DNA from: an uncultured Bacteroidota bacterium | Lineage (GTDB): Bacteria > Bacteroidota > Bacteroidia > B-17B0 > Aurantibacillaceae | DNA: 64,000 nt | Direction of reading: 5' to 3' | Assembly: GCA_903834765.1 (NCBI GenBank) | Contig: CAILKE010000004.1 | Location: 124,001 to 188,000, forward strand | In this document: in pieces, positions 1-8,107 of the stretch | Layout: every line of letters starts with the position of its first letter | Position numbering within the stretch: the first letter of the stretch is position 1 | Position numbers and translations under genes: made by a program | The notes under the pieces: model-generated | The model's database searches: none | Told to the model about the DNA's origin: nothing | The model's input: only the letters and a program-made list of their open reading frames with translations

Positions 1-72
1 AAAAAGTGATAAGTAGATTTTTTTCATAGGTTGATCTTTTAGGGTTTATTTGTTTAATGGAAAATTAATTGT

Positions 73-1395
73 CTAAGGAAATTCGACGCCTCTGTATTTA
101 GTAACATCAACTTGCTGTATCGTTGATGCGTAAGTTTGATTAATAGCTTTAATAAATTCATTGGCCAACATAGCATTGCCAAGGGGATTAAGTTGTATGC
201 CATCTAAGGAGAACATACCGCCTTTTACAAATTGGGAATTAATAGAAACTCCATTATATACGATGCCTGATTTAATTTTTTTATAAAAAGCATTTACATC
301 TACAAAAGCCAGTCCTTTAGTTTGCGCAACTGTGCGTAATTTGACATTATAGTTTGTAATTGCTGTTTGTATCGCATTTAATTCAGATTTTTTTAAATAA
401 TGCTGTTCAGGTATTTTTACAATAGTTCCATAACTATTACATTTAACAGAGTCTAATGGAAGGGTTAATAAAAAAAGCTCGTCTGATTGCATTTTTCTAA
501 CACCATAAGTAGAATCGGTATCAGCAACCATAAATGAATTGACGCCAACCGAAAAGGAAAATCCAATAGGATTATACAGGGTATTTAATCCATCCGTTTG
601 AGTTTGATCTAGGGTTAAGGCATTATAAGGAATGGTTGTAAAAAAAGGTAAATCAATCAAATCTGGAATATTCCCAATAACACCTTTACTGCCAATTTTA
701 GTTAATCCATCAACGATCGAATCTATAGCCATATTAAATGCTGTTGTCGAAGTAATTGATCCTGACGATCCGCCAGACATAGCGTAAGCCATGACATCAT
801 CACTTCCAATTAATAACGAAAAGAAAGTTGGATTCTGAGCAATCGCATCCGTCAACATAGAAGCATTGGTTGGATGAGAAGCCATGCGTTGATAAAAAGG
901 ATTTGTGTAACCCTTAGTTATTACGTCAATAGCTTTTGCATTTGTAACGCCCATGTTATTAAAAGGACTGGTTGGACTGTAAACATTGGTGGAGAAAAAG
1001 CCATACGTTTCTGTGGGAGATAGTTTAATGGGGCTAAGCGATTCTATGTTTTTACAATCTGTTTTTAAACCCAATACAAATTTGGCATTAATGGTAACTG
1101 AATTATTTGGGATGATAGAAATGCCATTAGAATTTACAGGAACAAAAGGTGTATTAAAATCAATGCCCCCAATCTGATCAAATTGTCCGGCTAAAATATT
1201 TGCAAACGAAAACTGTTGACCTTCGTAATACAAAGCTCCATCTGCATAACCAGCTGTAACAGCACTTCCAATAGCTACATAATTTGAAACATCAATATTT
1301 CCTTTTTGAGGCTGCGGAGCTTCTAAAGAGGGTTTGCACGCTACAAATAATAAAGTTGATGCAATAAATAAAATAGGGTAGATGTTAAACTTCAT
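73..1395 (-). CDS. SGNH/GDSL-like lipoprotein lacking catalytic residues
   Basis: Predicted outer-membrane or periplasmic lipoprotein: hydrophobic N-terminus ending in a lipobox with Cys20 (FVAC). The rest matches the Bacteroidota GDSL-esterase lipoproteins that read roughly YVALGNSLTAGYADGALY near the start. Here block I is IGSAVTAGYADGAL (residues 42-55), so the nucleophilic Ser position is Ala45. Block V reads DGIQLNPLG, with Gln401 where the family has the catalytic His. The block III region is IGSDD rather than GNND. Length (440 aa) is normal and the frame is intact. I infer a catalytically dead paralogue kept for binding or structural use. The gene is monocistronic on the minus strand; no clear promoter was seen. 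Confidence 0.75.
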   Translation of the reverse strand: MKFNIYPILFIASTLLFVACKPSLEAPQPQKGNIDVSNYVAIGSAVTAGYADGALYYEGQQFSFANILAGQFDQIGGIDFNTPFVPVNSNGISIIPNNSVTINAKFVLGLKTDCKNIESLSPIKLSPTETYGFFSTNVYSPTSPFNNMGVTNAKAIDVITKGYTNPFYQRMASHPTNASMLTDAIAQNPTFFSLLIGSDDVMAYAMSGGSSGSITSTTAFNMAIDSIVDGLTKIGSKGVIGNIPDLIDLPFFTTIPYNALTLDQTQTDGLNTLYNPIGFSFSVGVNSFMVADTDSTYGVRKMQSDELFLLTLPLDSVKCNSYGTIVKIPEQHYLKKSELNAIQTAITNYNVKLRTVAQTKGLAFVDVNAFYKKIKSGIVYNGVSINSQFVKGGMFSLDGIQLNPLGNAMLANEFIKAINQTYASTIQQVDVTKYRGVEFP

Positions 1396-1581
1396 TCAAT
1401 AGTATTTAAAATAAATTAGCGAAATGTTTAAGAATAAAGTGGGTTTAAATTAATCACACTTTTTTCTAAAATTAAAAATACTAAACTAAGTTTACAATAA
1501 CAAGTGTATAATGGATGAAGAGTAAATAAAATAACACGAGATCATCCGTAAAGAGTTTAAGCATAGAAATACTCAATCAAT

Positions 1582-2025
1582 TTAATCGTCAGTTGGATCT
1601 GGGGCCTTTTTAGCAGCAGCCTTTTTAGCTTTAATTTTTTTTGGCCAAAGTACATTGATTAATTCATTATGAACTGTTATCATTGATGTACTAATACCAT
1701 TAATAATATCGACGTCTTTCTGAGAGTTGTTTTTCCAAGTGCGTTTTATCTCTTCATAAGTGCCATCTTCTAAAATAATGTAGCATCGCAATAATTTATG
1801 CGCACTTACTTCCGCCTTTCCACTGTAACAATTTGCCTTTGATCCTATTCGAGATGTAATAATAACGTCAGTATAAACGCCATCTGCAACTTCCTCAGCA
1901 CCTCTCTCATCAAACTTTACTGACCATTTGTTAAAACAATTAAGTTCACGAGGTTCTTCGGTTTGCGCTTCCAATTGTAAAGCAGTGGCGGTAATTGCAA
2001 TTGCAATAAGTATAGATTTAATCAT
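1582..2025 (-). CDS. exported protein of unknown function
   Basis: 147 aa with a clear Sec signal peptide (about residues 1-20, ending ALQLEAQ). The mature part has three Cys residues (CFNKW, NCYSG, RCYII) and ends in a Lys/Ala-rich stretch (KIKAKKAAAKKA) followed by an acidic tail. I do not recognise the family. It stands between the GDSL-like gene and the crotonase gene with gaps of about 190 and 60 bp, all on the minus strand. A Sec-exported periplasmic or surface protein is all that can be said. Confidence 0.6.
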   Translation of the reverse strand: MIKSILIAIAITATALQLEAQTEEPRELNCFNKWSVKFDERGAEEVADGVYTDVIITSRIGSKANCYSGKAEVSAHKLLRCYIILEDGTYEEIKRTWKNNSQKDVDIINGISTSMITVHNELINVLWPKKIKAKKAAAKKAPDPTDD

Positions 2026-2084
2026 ACGTGCTATTTTTATAAAAAGATAAATATAATTAATTGAACCTAATAAGCAAAATTAGA

Positions 2085-2843
2085 TTAAGCTTTTTGTTTA
2101 AAGGAATTGATGGCGTTTTTTGTAAACTCAGATAACACTAAAGCCCCGCTCATACCAGCTCTTTCTAGCAACAGCGTATCCCAATTCTCTGTTCCTTCCC
2201 ACATAACCTTTTTTAGTAAAGCCATTGCTTCTGGATTGCTATTCGCTAATTTAATAGCAAGTGTATTAATAGCAGCATCCATTTCTTCAGATGTGGCAAA
2301 TAAATCGGCATATAAGCCTTTTTCTTTAGCCCAAAGAGCTGTTTGCCATTCGGTAGCATTAATGGTTAACTGGCAAAATGCAGAAGTTCCTACTTTACGT
2401 TCAACTGCAGGACCAACAACAAAAGGGCCTATGCCAACGGCTAATTCACTTAATTTAATGGAAGCACTATTTACAGCGAAAGTATAATCAGCACTTGATG
2501 CAATCCCTACGCCACCACCAACAGCTTTACCTTGAACTCGAGCTAAAATAAATTTGGGAGCTTGACGCATAGCATTAATAACCATTGCAAAACCCGAAAA
2601 GAATTTTTTACCTGTTTCTAAATCATTAATTGCAATTAATTCGTCAAAGCTTGCTCCAGCGCAAAATGATTTGTCTCCTTCGCTTTTTAAGATGATGACT
2701 TTAGCATTAGCATCATTTCCCATTAAGGTTATCTCTTGCGCTAACTGACGCAATAAAGCGCCAGGCATACTATTACTTTGTGGGTGAAAAAAAGTAATGG
2801 TTCCTATGCCATTTTGAATATCTGATTTTATATAACCTTCCAT
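2085..2843 (-). CDS. enoyl-CoA hydratase/isomerase (crotonase) family protein
   Basis: Soluble crotonase-fold enzyme acting on acyl-CoA thioesters. The first oxyanion-hole segment is visible as SFCAGASFDEL (about residues 59-69), the second as VQGKAVGGGVGIASSADY. The Glu usual in GGGCE of hydratases is Gly here, whereas the later Glu (LSELAVGIG) is kept. One acid residue instead of two fits an isomerase or a specialised hydratase better than a classical 2-enoyl-CoA hydratase. SELAVGIGPFVVGPAVERK is typical of a Bacteroidota subgroup annotated only as enoyl-CoA hydratase. A second crotonase (paaG-like) lies at 32.5 kb; the two are not close paralogues. Confidence 0.85.
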   Translation of the reverse strand: MEGYIKSDIQNGIGTITFFHPQSNSMPGALLRQLAQEITLMGNDANAKVIILKSEGDKSFCAGASFDELIAINDLETGKKFFSGFAMVINAMRQAPKFILARVQGKAVGGGVGIASSADYTFAVNSASIKLSELAVGIGPFVVGPAVERKVGTSAFCQLTINATEWQTALWAKEKGLYADLFATSEEMDAAINTLAIKLANSNPEAMALLKKVMWEGTENWDTLLLERAGMSGALVLSEFTKNAINSFKQKA

Positions 2844-3178
2844 GTAAATTTAGTTTTTTCAAAAATAATCATTTTTTTAGATTTTGTAGTTTCCAAAAAA
2901 CAGCATGGATTAATCACCAAATAATCTCTAACTTCCTTTGTTATTGTTTCCGTTTTTTAAAAAATTATTTGTTGTGATTAATTTAATGGAATATTTTTTT
3001 AAAATAATTTTTAAAACCTTCAAGCTTTTGCTATGTAAAAGCCATTTTGTTATTATTCTAATTAAAAATTATCACAAAAAAAGTGAGCACTAATAGTAAA
3101 AATATTTCCTTATGTTAAATAATTATTGTTATTTAAATGTAAGATTAAATTGTGTTAAATAAGACGTAAATTTATAAA
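2844..3178. other. AT-rich intergenic region between divergent genes
   Basis: 335 bp between the minus-strand crotonase gene and the plus-strand VOC gene. It is very rich in A/T runs. I found no open reading frame, terminator hairpin or clean TTTG-N19/20-TAnnTTTG promoter. It must hold the promoters of both flanking genes. Confidence 0.5.
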
Positions 3179-3589
3179 ATGAACACGCCAATTCTTTGGA
3201 TTGAAATTCCGGTAGCTGATATTCATAGAGCAATTAAGTTTTATGAACATGTTTTAAAAACACAGCTAGAACTTACAATTTTGTTTGAGACAAAAATGGC
3301 ATTGTTTAAAAAAGAAGTGTTTGGGATGAAAGGTGCATTGATTCAAATAGAAAATTATAATGGTAGCAATGGTATTAAGCCAATTGTGTTCGTTAATGTT
3401 ATGCTTGATGCCATTGAAAATGTGACAAATTTTGGCGGCAAGGTTATTAAAGACCCAACCTTATTGCGTCAAAAGAATAAAAATGGCGATATTATTATCG
3501 GAAGAAATCTAATCGATGGACAGATTGGTTATTATGCCGAGATACTTGATAGTGAAGGCAATCATTTATATTTATATAGTCATAGTTAG
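3179..3589 (+). CDS. VOC-family (glyoxalase/bleomycin-resistance fold) protein
   Basis: 136 aa, the usual size of a single VOC module made of two beta-alpha-beta-beta-beta repeats. The N-terminus (WIEIPVADIHRAIKFYEHVL) is the canonical first repeat with the AxxFYxxVL helix. The C-terminus (YYAEILDSEGNHLYLYS) is the canonical last strand with the metal-ligand-type Glu. Members include glyoxalase I, dioxygenases and antibiotic-binding proteins; nothing here selects among them. It converges on rnpA with only 13 bp between the stop codons. Confidence 0.8.
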   Translation: MNTPILWIEIPVADIHRAIKFYEHVLKTQLELTILFETKMALFKKEVFGMKGALIQIENYNGSNGIKPIVFVNVMLDAIENVTNFGGKVIKDPTLLRQKNKNGDIIIGRNLIDGQIGYYAEILDSEGNHLYLYSHS

Positions 3590-3602
3590 ATTTTCAACTA
3601 AT

Positions 3603-3986
3603 TTATCTAACCTCAATAAAATCTATAGATCCCAGAGAATTCATTAAATCTAACATAGACTTCTCTATATCCTGATAGCTCAATTCTTCTGGGGTTAGGC
3701 AAATAAACATAATATCTAGCTTGTGTTTATTTACTGAATCATAAAGTTGTTGTTTATGTAAGCGATAAACCTCACGCATACGACGCTTAATAATGTTTCT
3801 CTTGTTAGCTCGCTTGTGTTTTTTCTTGGGAACAACAAACATTGCTCTTATAGGAAAAGGGCTTTCAAATTCAGAAAGTTTATAAATTAATTTAATCGGG
3901 AATTGTGTTTTGCCTTTACCATTTGCAAATAAATCATCGATAGCTTTTTTGCTACACAATCTTTCTATTTTAGTAAAAGTAAACAC
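3603..3986 (-). CDS. rnpA: ribonuclease P protein component
   Basis: Basic protein subunit of RNase P, which matures the 5' ends of tRNAs. The signature helix is KRANKRNIIKRRMREVYR (about residues 58-75), matching the conserved RNR motif. The start MFTFTKIERLCSKKAIDDLF is the usual N-terminal phrase, and 127 aa is the usual length. It is the last gene of the minus-strand operon DUF5777-DUF4271-hemD-rnpA, 10 bp after hemD. This order, rather than rpmH-rnpA, is common in Bacteroidota. Confidence 0.95.
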   Translation of the reverse strand: MFTFTKIERLCSKKAIDDLFANGKGKTQFPIKLIYKLSEFESPFPIRAMFVVPKKKHKRANKRNIIKRRMREVYRLHKQQLYDSVNKHKLDIMFICLTPEELSYQDIEKSMLDLMNSLGSIDFIEVR

Positions 3987-3996
3987 AAGCGATGTT

Positions 3997-5265
3997 TTAT
4001 CGCTTGTTAGATTCTTTCATATAATCGTCTAAAGCACCCGACATACTTGGGTTTTTAGGATTAGGCGCATAAATATCTAAACGGTAACCGTTATTTTTTA
4101 ATGCATTAGCGGTTGATGCTCCAAAACAAGCAATACGTGTATTACCTTGTTTAAAGTTTGGGAAATTTTGTTTCAAAGAAGCAATACCTGCAGGTGTAAA
4201 AAAAGCTAACACATCAAAATCATTCAAATTTTTTATATCTGATAAATCTGCACTTACCGTGCGATACATAACAGCTTTAGTATATTTAATATTGATAGCA
4301 TCTAAGAATTCACAAATTTTTTCTTTGTGAACGTCAGCAGCTGGTAATAAGAATTTCTCTTCACGATTTTTTCTAATAACATCTACTAAGTCTTGTATAG
4401 TTTGATGCCCAAAGAAAATTTTACGTTTACGATACTGTATATATTTTTGAAGGTAATAAGCTGTTGCTTCGTTAATGCAAAAATATTTCATTGATTCAGG
4501 AACCGTAACACGCATTTCGTTACACATTCTAAAATAATGATCAACTGCCATACGGCTAGTTAATATAACGGCTTTGTGCTCAAGAATATCAATTCGTTGT
4601 GCTCTAAAATCCTTCACTGGCAATCCTTCAATCTTAATAAATTGACGAAAGGTTTCAATTAAGTTGTATTTTTTAGCTAAGTCGTAGTATGGATTTTTAT
4701 CATTTTCAGGTTGGGGCTGAGAAATTAAAATCGTTTTAACTTTATGCTTAGGGTAACTTGAAACTTCAATTACTGGAAGTGGGGCAATAGTTACAACTTG
4801 TTTTTTAGTTTTTACACCAATCTTTACTAATTTTTCGGTACTAGGAACAACTGTTTCTTTTGGTGGAGTAACTGTCGCTTTTTTAATAGTAGCGATTTTT
4901 GATTCAACTTTTTTTATAGGTTTTGCAACCACTTTTTTTGTAGCTACTTTTTTTACAGGTATTGTTTTCGTTTTTACCGCAGCCTTAACTGGTGCTTTTT
5001 TAGCTACGATTGTTTTTTTGGCTACGCCTTGGCGTGTTACTTTTTTAGCAGCAGTTTTTTTAATTACTTTTTTAGTAGGCTTTGCAACAATTTTTTTTGC
5101 AACTTTTTTAATTGCAACTTTCTTAACAACTTTTGATTTTTGAATTTTTGCAATTGGTTTTTTTGTTGCAGTTTTTTTAACTGCATTTTTAACCGAAGAC
5201 TTTTTAGCTACCAATTTAGTTTTTCCAACAGGTGCTTTGCTTGCTTTTTTTTTCTTTAGAGCCAT
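3997..5265 (-). CDS. hemD: uroporphyrinogen-III synthase with histone-H1-like N-terminal tail
   Basis: The C-terminal ~250 residues (from KVKTILISQPQPENDKNPYY) form a complete HemD: YFCINEATAYYLQKYIQYRKRKIFFG, FLLPAADVHKE, FFTPAGIASL and TRIACFGASTANAL are typical of Bacteroidota members. It closes and isomerises hydroxymethylbilane to uroporphyrinogen III. The N-terminal ~170 residues are an unrelated low-complexity tail of Lys, Ala and Val repeats (AKK, VAKK, KKVATKK) like bacterial histone-H1/AlgP tails. The ATG at the tail start is the only good start, and the reading frame is unbroken. Homologues I know begin near the KTIL segment, so the tail is the odd part. Basic charge suggests nucleic-acid or membrane association (inference). 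Confidence 0.9.
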   Translation of the reverse strand: MALKKKKASKAPVGKTKLVAKKSSVKNAVKKTATKKPIAKIQKSKVVKKVAIKKVAKKIVAKPTKKVIKKTAAKKVTRQGVAKKTIVAKKAPVKAAVKTKTIPVKKVATKKVVAKPIKKVESKIATIKKATVTPPKETVVPSTEKLVKIGVKTKKQVVTIAPLPVIEVSSYPKHKVKTILISQPQPENDKNPYYDLAKKYNLIETFRQFIKIEGLPVKDFRAQRIDILEHKAVILTSRMAVDHYFRMCNEMRVTVPESMKYFCINEATAYYLQKYIQYRKRKIFFGHQTIQDLVDVIRKNREEKFLLPAADVHKEKICEFLDAINIKYTKAVMYRTVSADLSDIKNLNDFDVLAFFTPAGIASLKQNFPNFKQGNTRIACFGASTANALKNNGYRLDIYAPNPKNPSMSGALDDYMKESNKR

Positions 5266-5278
5266 ATATAAAGTATGC

Positions 5279-6061
5279 TTAAAAATTGATTAATAAAAAT
5301 CTTACCAAAACCAAAAGAGGTAAAATTTCTAAAGCGCAAAGGTACAAAATTATATACAAAACTCCTATGTTTTGCTCTAAGGCAGATATAACAAAGCCTC
5401 TAAAGATTCGGAGCATATAAATACTGCCACAAACGATTAATCCGGGGTATAAAAACCACTCGGGGGGGTACTTACTAAATTCTAGAAAAACCACAACAGG
5501 AAACAAAATTATACCGGCTATTTGACAAAAAACAAATAAGTTAAAAATATATTCTTTCCCAATATCGTATGAGGATGTTATATGAGATAAAATAAGGGTT
5601 GAAACAATTTTGGTTAAATAAATGAATGTTGTAATTAGTATAAAAAATAAATATTGATAGAACAGACTATTTGATTTTAAAATCAACCCGAAATAATCAT
5701 TGACCAAGCAAATCAAAAAAGAAATAACCAAAATATAACATGTAGATAAAAAAACTGACACTCGTTTATATAATTTATAATCTTCACGAATTAGTTGCTT
5801 AGAGGCTTGTATGCTAAAAATGGAAATAAAAATTTTTATTATTTTTTTAGGATCTGTCACCCTTATAGAAACATAGATGCTAAAAACAAGAAATAATAAT
5901 ACGCCTGGCCAATATAAAATGGGCGAATTGGTTAATATTGGATCTTTATCTTGAGATGATTTTAAGTTATGTCCTGAAAACAGAGAATAAGCGGAAATTT
6001 TTGTCTTATCAACACTTATAGCCGAATCTGATTTAAGTATAACTGAATCTTTAGGTATCAC
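5279..6061 (-). CDS. DUF4271 multi-pass membrane protein
   Basis: 260 aa with about six hydrophobic segments (for example YWPGVLLFLVFSIYV, VFLSTCYILVISFLICLV, YLFFILITTFIYLT, FVFCQIAGIILFPVVVFL, FLYPGLIVCGSIYML and the C-terminal LCALEILPLLVLVRFLL). Its place immediately upstream of hemD, with the C-terminal ALEILPLLVLVRFL phrase, identifies it as the DUF4271 family found next to hemD in Bacteroidota. Function is unknown; conserved linkage suggests a role tied to haem synthesis or envelope. Gaps are 3 bp to the upstream gene and 13 bp to hemD. Confidence 0.8.
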   Translation of the reverse strand: MIPKDSVILKSDSAISVDKTKISAYSLFSGHNLKSSQDKDPILTNSPILYWPGVLLFLVFSIYVSIRVTDPKKIIKIFISIFSIQASKQLIREDYKLYKRVSVFLSTCYILVISFLICLVNDYFGLILKSNSLFYQYLFFILITTFIYLTKIVSTLILSHITSSYDIGKEYIFNLFVFCQIAGIILFPVVVFLEFSKYPPEWFLYPGLIVCGSIYMLRIFRGFVISALEQNIGVLYIILYLCALEILPLLVLVRFLLINF

Positions 6062-6064
6062 AGG

Positions 6065-7003
6065 TTATAAAGATATATGTTTTGAAATAGATATCCCTAA
6101 TTTGAATTGACCTTTAGTCCATGAGTCTTGCGTTGATGGCAAAAAACTACTGGACATAATTGCTATGTTATTTGTTAAATTAAGCTTTACAAAATACCCT
6201 TTTTTATTTACTTCTAAACCCACACCTAAAGCATTGAAATGAGGAGTGGGGTTATTGTGTTGAAATTTAGAGAAATTATAAAAGTAATCAGCTACAAAAG
6301 CCAAACAGTTGCTTAGTTTAATATGAGTCCCTATTCCCATTGAAAACAAGTCGTTTGAGTCCACTTCATAATTATTAGTGTTCACTGCTTCCTTTATAAA
6401 ATTGCGGTGAACGAAAGTTGGCATTAATTCTATATAGATGTGCTTATTAAATTGACGGGCTATTAATAGCTGACTAACATATTGCAATCGGTGAGCCTCT
6501 TTAGTAATGGGCTTTATAGTTTCCTCATAAAGCTGTGATGTTGTCATAGCAGTATATCCTGCATTAAGATATGCACAAATAGCTAATGGTATTTTTTTAG
6601 ATTGACTTAAAAATCTCCATTTTACAGAGCCATCTAGTAATTCTCGGTATTTGCTTCTTCCAATTCCAATAGTTATTTTATCAGTAACACCATAATCAGC
6701 AGAAAGTCTTAAGTCATTAAGATTATCTAACCCAAAAGCGCTGTGAGCAGCAGTATTCAGGTTGGAACTAATTATGTTTCCAAAACGAGCACCCACATTA
6801 AATTGTAAGGTTCTTTTTTTTAAAGTTACTGAACTTTGAGAGTTCACAAGTGTTGTAGCGTTATTAAATAAACAATTAATAATTTTTGAAGTGGTAGAAT
6901 CTGAAATTTTTAAAATAGTTGTATTTTGTTTGAGCGTGTCTGTTTGTCCTACTAAATTAATATTGAGTAGAATACATACATAAAACAAAAGGGGCTTGAT
7001 CAT
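6065..7003 (-). CDS. DUF5777-family outer-membrane beta-barrel protein
   Basis: 312 aa with a signal peptide ending near NINLVGQ, then alternating hydrophobic beta strands. FGLDNLNDLRLSADYGVTDKITIGIGRS is the typical DUF5777 signature. The C-terminus GQFKLGISISKHISL ends as an outer-membrane barrel strand. Role unknown. It is the first gene of the operon ending in rnpA and starts 53 bp downstream of the mutY stop codon, so it may be part of a longer transcript. Confidence 0.75.
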   Translation of the reverse strand: MIKPLLFYVCILLNINLVGQTDTLKQNTTILKISDSTTSKIINCLFNNATTLVNSQSSVTLKKRTLQFNVGARFGNIISSNLNTAAHSAFGLDNLNDLRLSADYGVTDKITIGIGRSKYRELLDGSVKWRFLSQSKKIPLAICAYLNAGYTAMTTSQLYEETIKPITKEAHRLQYVSQLLIARQFNKHIYIELMPTFVHRNFIKEAVNTNNYEVDSNDLFSMGIGTHIKLSNCLAFVADYFYNFSKFQHNNPTPHFNALGVGLEVNKKGYFVKLNLTNNIAIMSSSFLPSTQDSWTKGQFKLGISISKHISL

Positions 7004-7056
7004 ATGCGAATTTGATAGTCAAAGATAATTAAAAAACTGAAGCATATAATGCACCA

Positions 7057-8094
7057 CTACTTAGTCTCTAAATATTTATTAATTAATTGTGGCAACGCAT
7101 AGACTTCTAAATCCCTTCGTTTTATTTTGAAGAGCGACGGGTGTTTCAAAGGTTTATCGATTTTTAACTCGTAAAAAGTAGCATATAAATGTTGATGTGA
7201 TAAGATGTGCTTTTTCACCGATACAATAGAAGAAACTGTAAACTCAGACACTAGCTTAGTAAGTATTTTATGATTTAAAATGTCTTGTTCCGAACTTTCA
7301 CTATCAGTTTCTATCAATAAAAACTCGTATAAATTTTGCCAAATATCTTTTTCAGTCCGTTTGGTTAAATACACATCTTGTTTGTAGTTAAAGACAATGT
7401 AATTGAAATATCTATTTTTAATCTTAATCGTTTTGTTTTTAACAGGCAACTCTGAAACTGTATCGTTTTTAAAAGCCATGCAATGTTCTTGCAATGCACA
7501 GGTTTCGCATTTTGGATTTTGAGGTTTACACCATAGTGCACCAAACTCCATCATGGCACTATTATGCAAAGCAGGTTGTTTTGTGTTTAATAATTCATCT
7601 GCTAATAATTGAAATTCTTTTTTACCCTGACTAGAATTTATGGGTGTATGCAAATCAAATAATCTAGCTAATACGCGATTGACATTTCCATCTACAACAG
7701 CATAAGGCAAATTAAAAGCAAACGATGCTATAGCCGCAGAAGTATAATCGCCAACGCCTTTTAATTCTTTTATGCTTTCGTATGTATTTGGGAATTTTCC
7801 TTTATGAGTTGCTTGTATATATTTTGCAGCCGAATGTAAATTTCGCGCTCTCGAATAATATCCTAATCCTTGCCATAGCCTCATCACTTGGTCTTCTGGC
7901 GCATTAGCCAAATTAGTAACTGTTGGAAATGTTTCTGTAAATTTGATATAATAATTTAACCCCTGCGCTACCTGAGTTTGTTGTAATATAATTTCAGATA
8001 GCCAAATTTTGTATGGATCAGTAATATTACGCCAAGGTAAATCACGTTTATTTTTTTTGTACCAAGTGGCTAGTTTATTGGAAATAGGGTGCAT
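7057..8094 (-). CDS. mutY: A/G-specific adenine DNA glycosylase
   Basis: Removes adenine mispaired with 8-oxoguanine. Seen: catalytic Glu34 in WLSEIILQQTQ, helix-hairpin-helix LKGVGDYTSAAIASFAF, catalytic Asp in AVVDGNVNRVLARL, and the iron-sulfur cluster ligands C-x6-C-x2-C-x5-C (CKPQNPKCETCALQEHC). A NUDIX-like C-terminal domain that recognises 8-oxoG follows, with KKHILSHQHLYATFYEL as its MutY-specific part. 345 aa is full length. The gene starts 13 bp after the acyl-CoA ligase stop codon on the same strand, so the two are probably co-transcribed. Confidence 0.95.
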   Translation of the reverse strand: MHPISNKLATWYKKNKRDLPWRNITDPYKIWLSEIILQQTQVAQGLNYYIKFTETFPTVTNLANAPEDQVMRLWQGLGYYSRARNLHSAAKYIQATHKGKFPNTYESIKELKGVGDYTSAAIASFAFNLPYAVVDGNVNRVLARLFDLHTPINSSQGKKEFQLLADELLNTKQPALHNSAMMEFGALWCKPQNPKCETCALQEHCMAFKNDTVSELPVKNKTIKIKNRYFNYIVFNYKQDVYLTKRTEKDIWQNLYEFLLIETDSESSEQDILNHKILTKLVSEFTVSSIVSVKKHILSHQHLYATFYELKIDKPLKHPSLFKIKRRDLEVYALPQLINKYLETK

Positions 8095-8107
8095 GTTTTA
8101 ATTTGAA

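Noticed and set aside
1-72. Gene at the left edge
   Set aside because: Too short and AT-rich; no frame with protein features.
2107-2487. Plus-strand frame inside the crotonase gene
   Set aside because: Lies wholly opposite a well-recognised enzyme and has no family features; the same applies to other opposite-strand frames within core genes.
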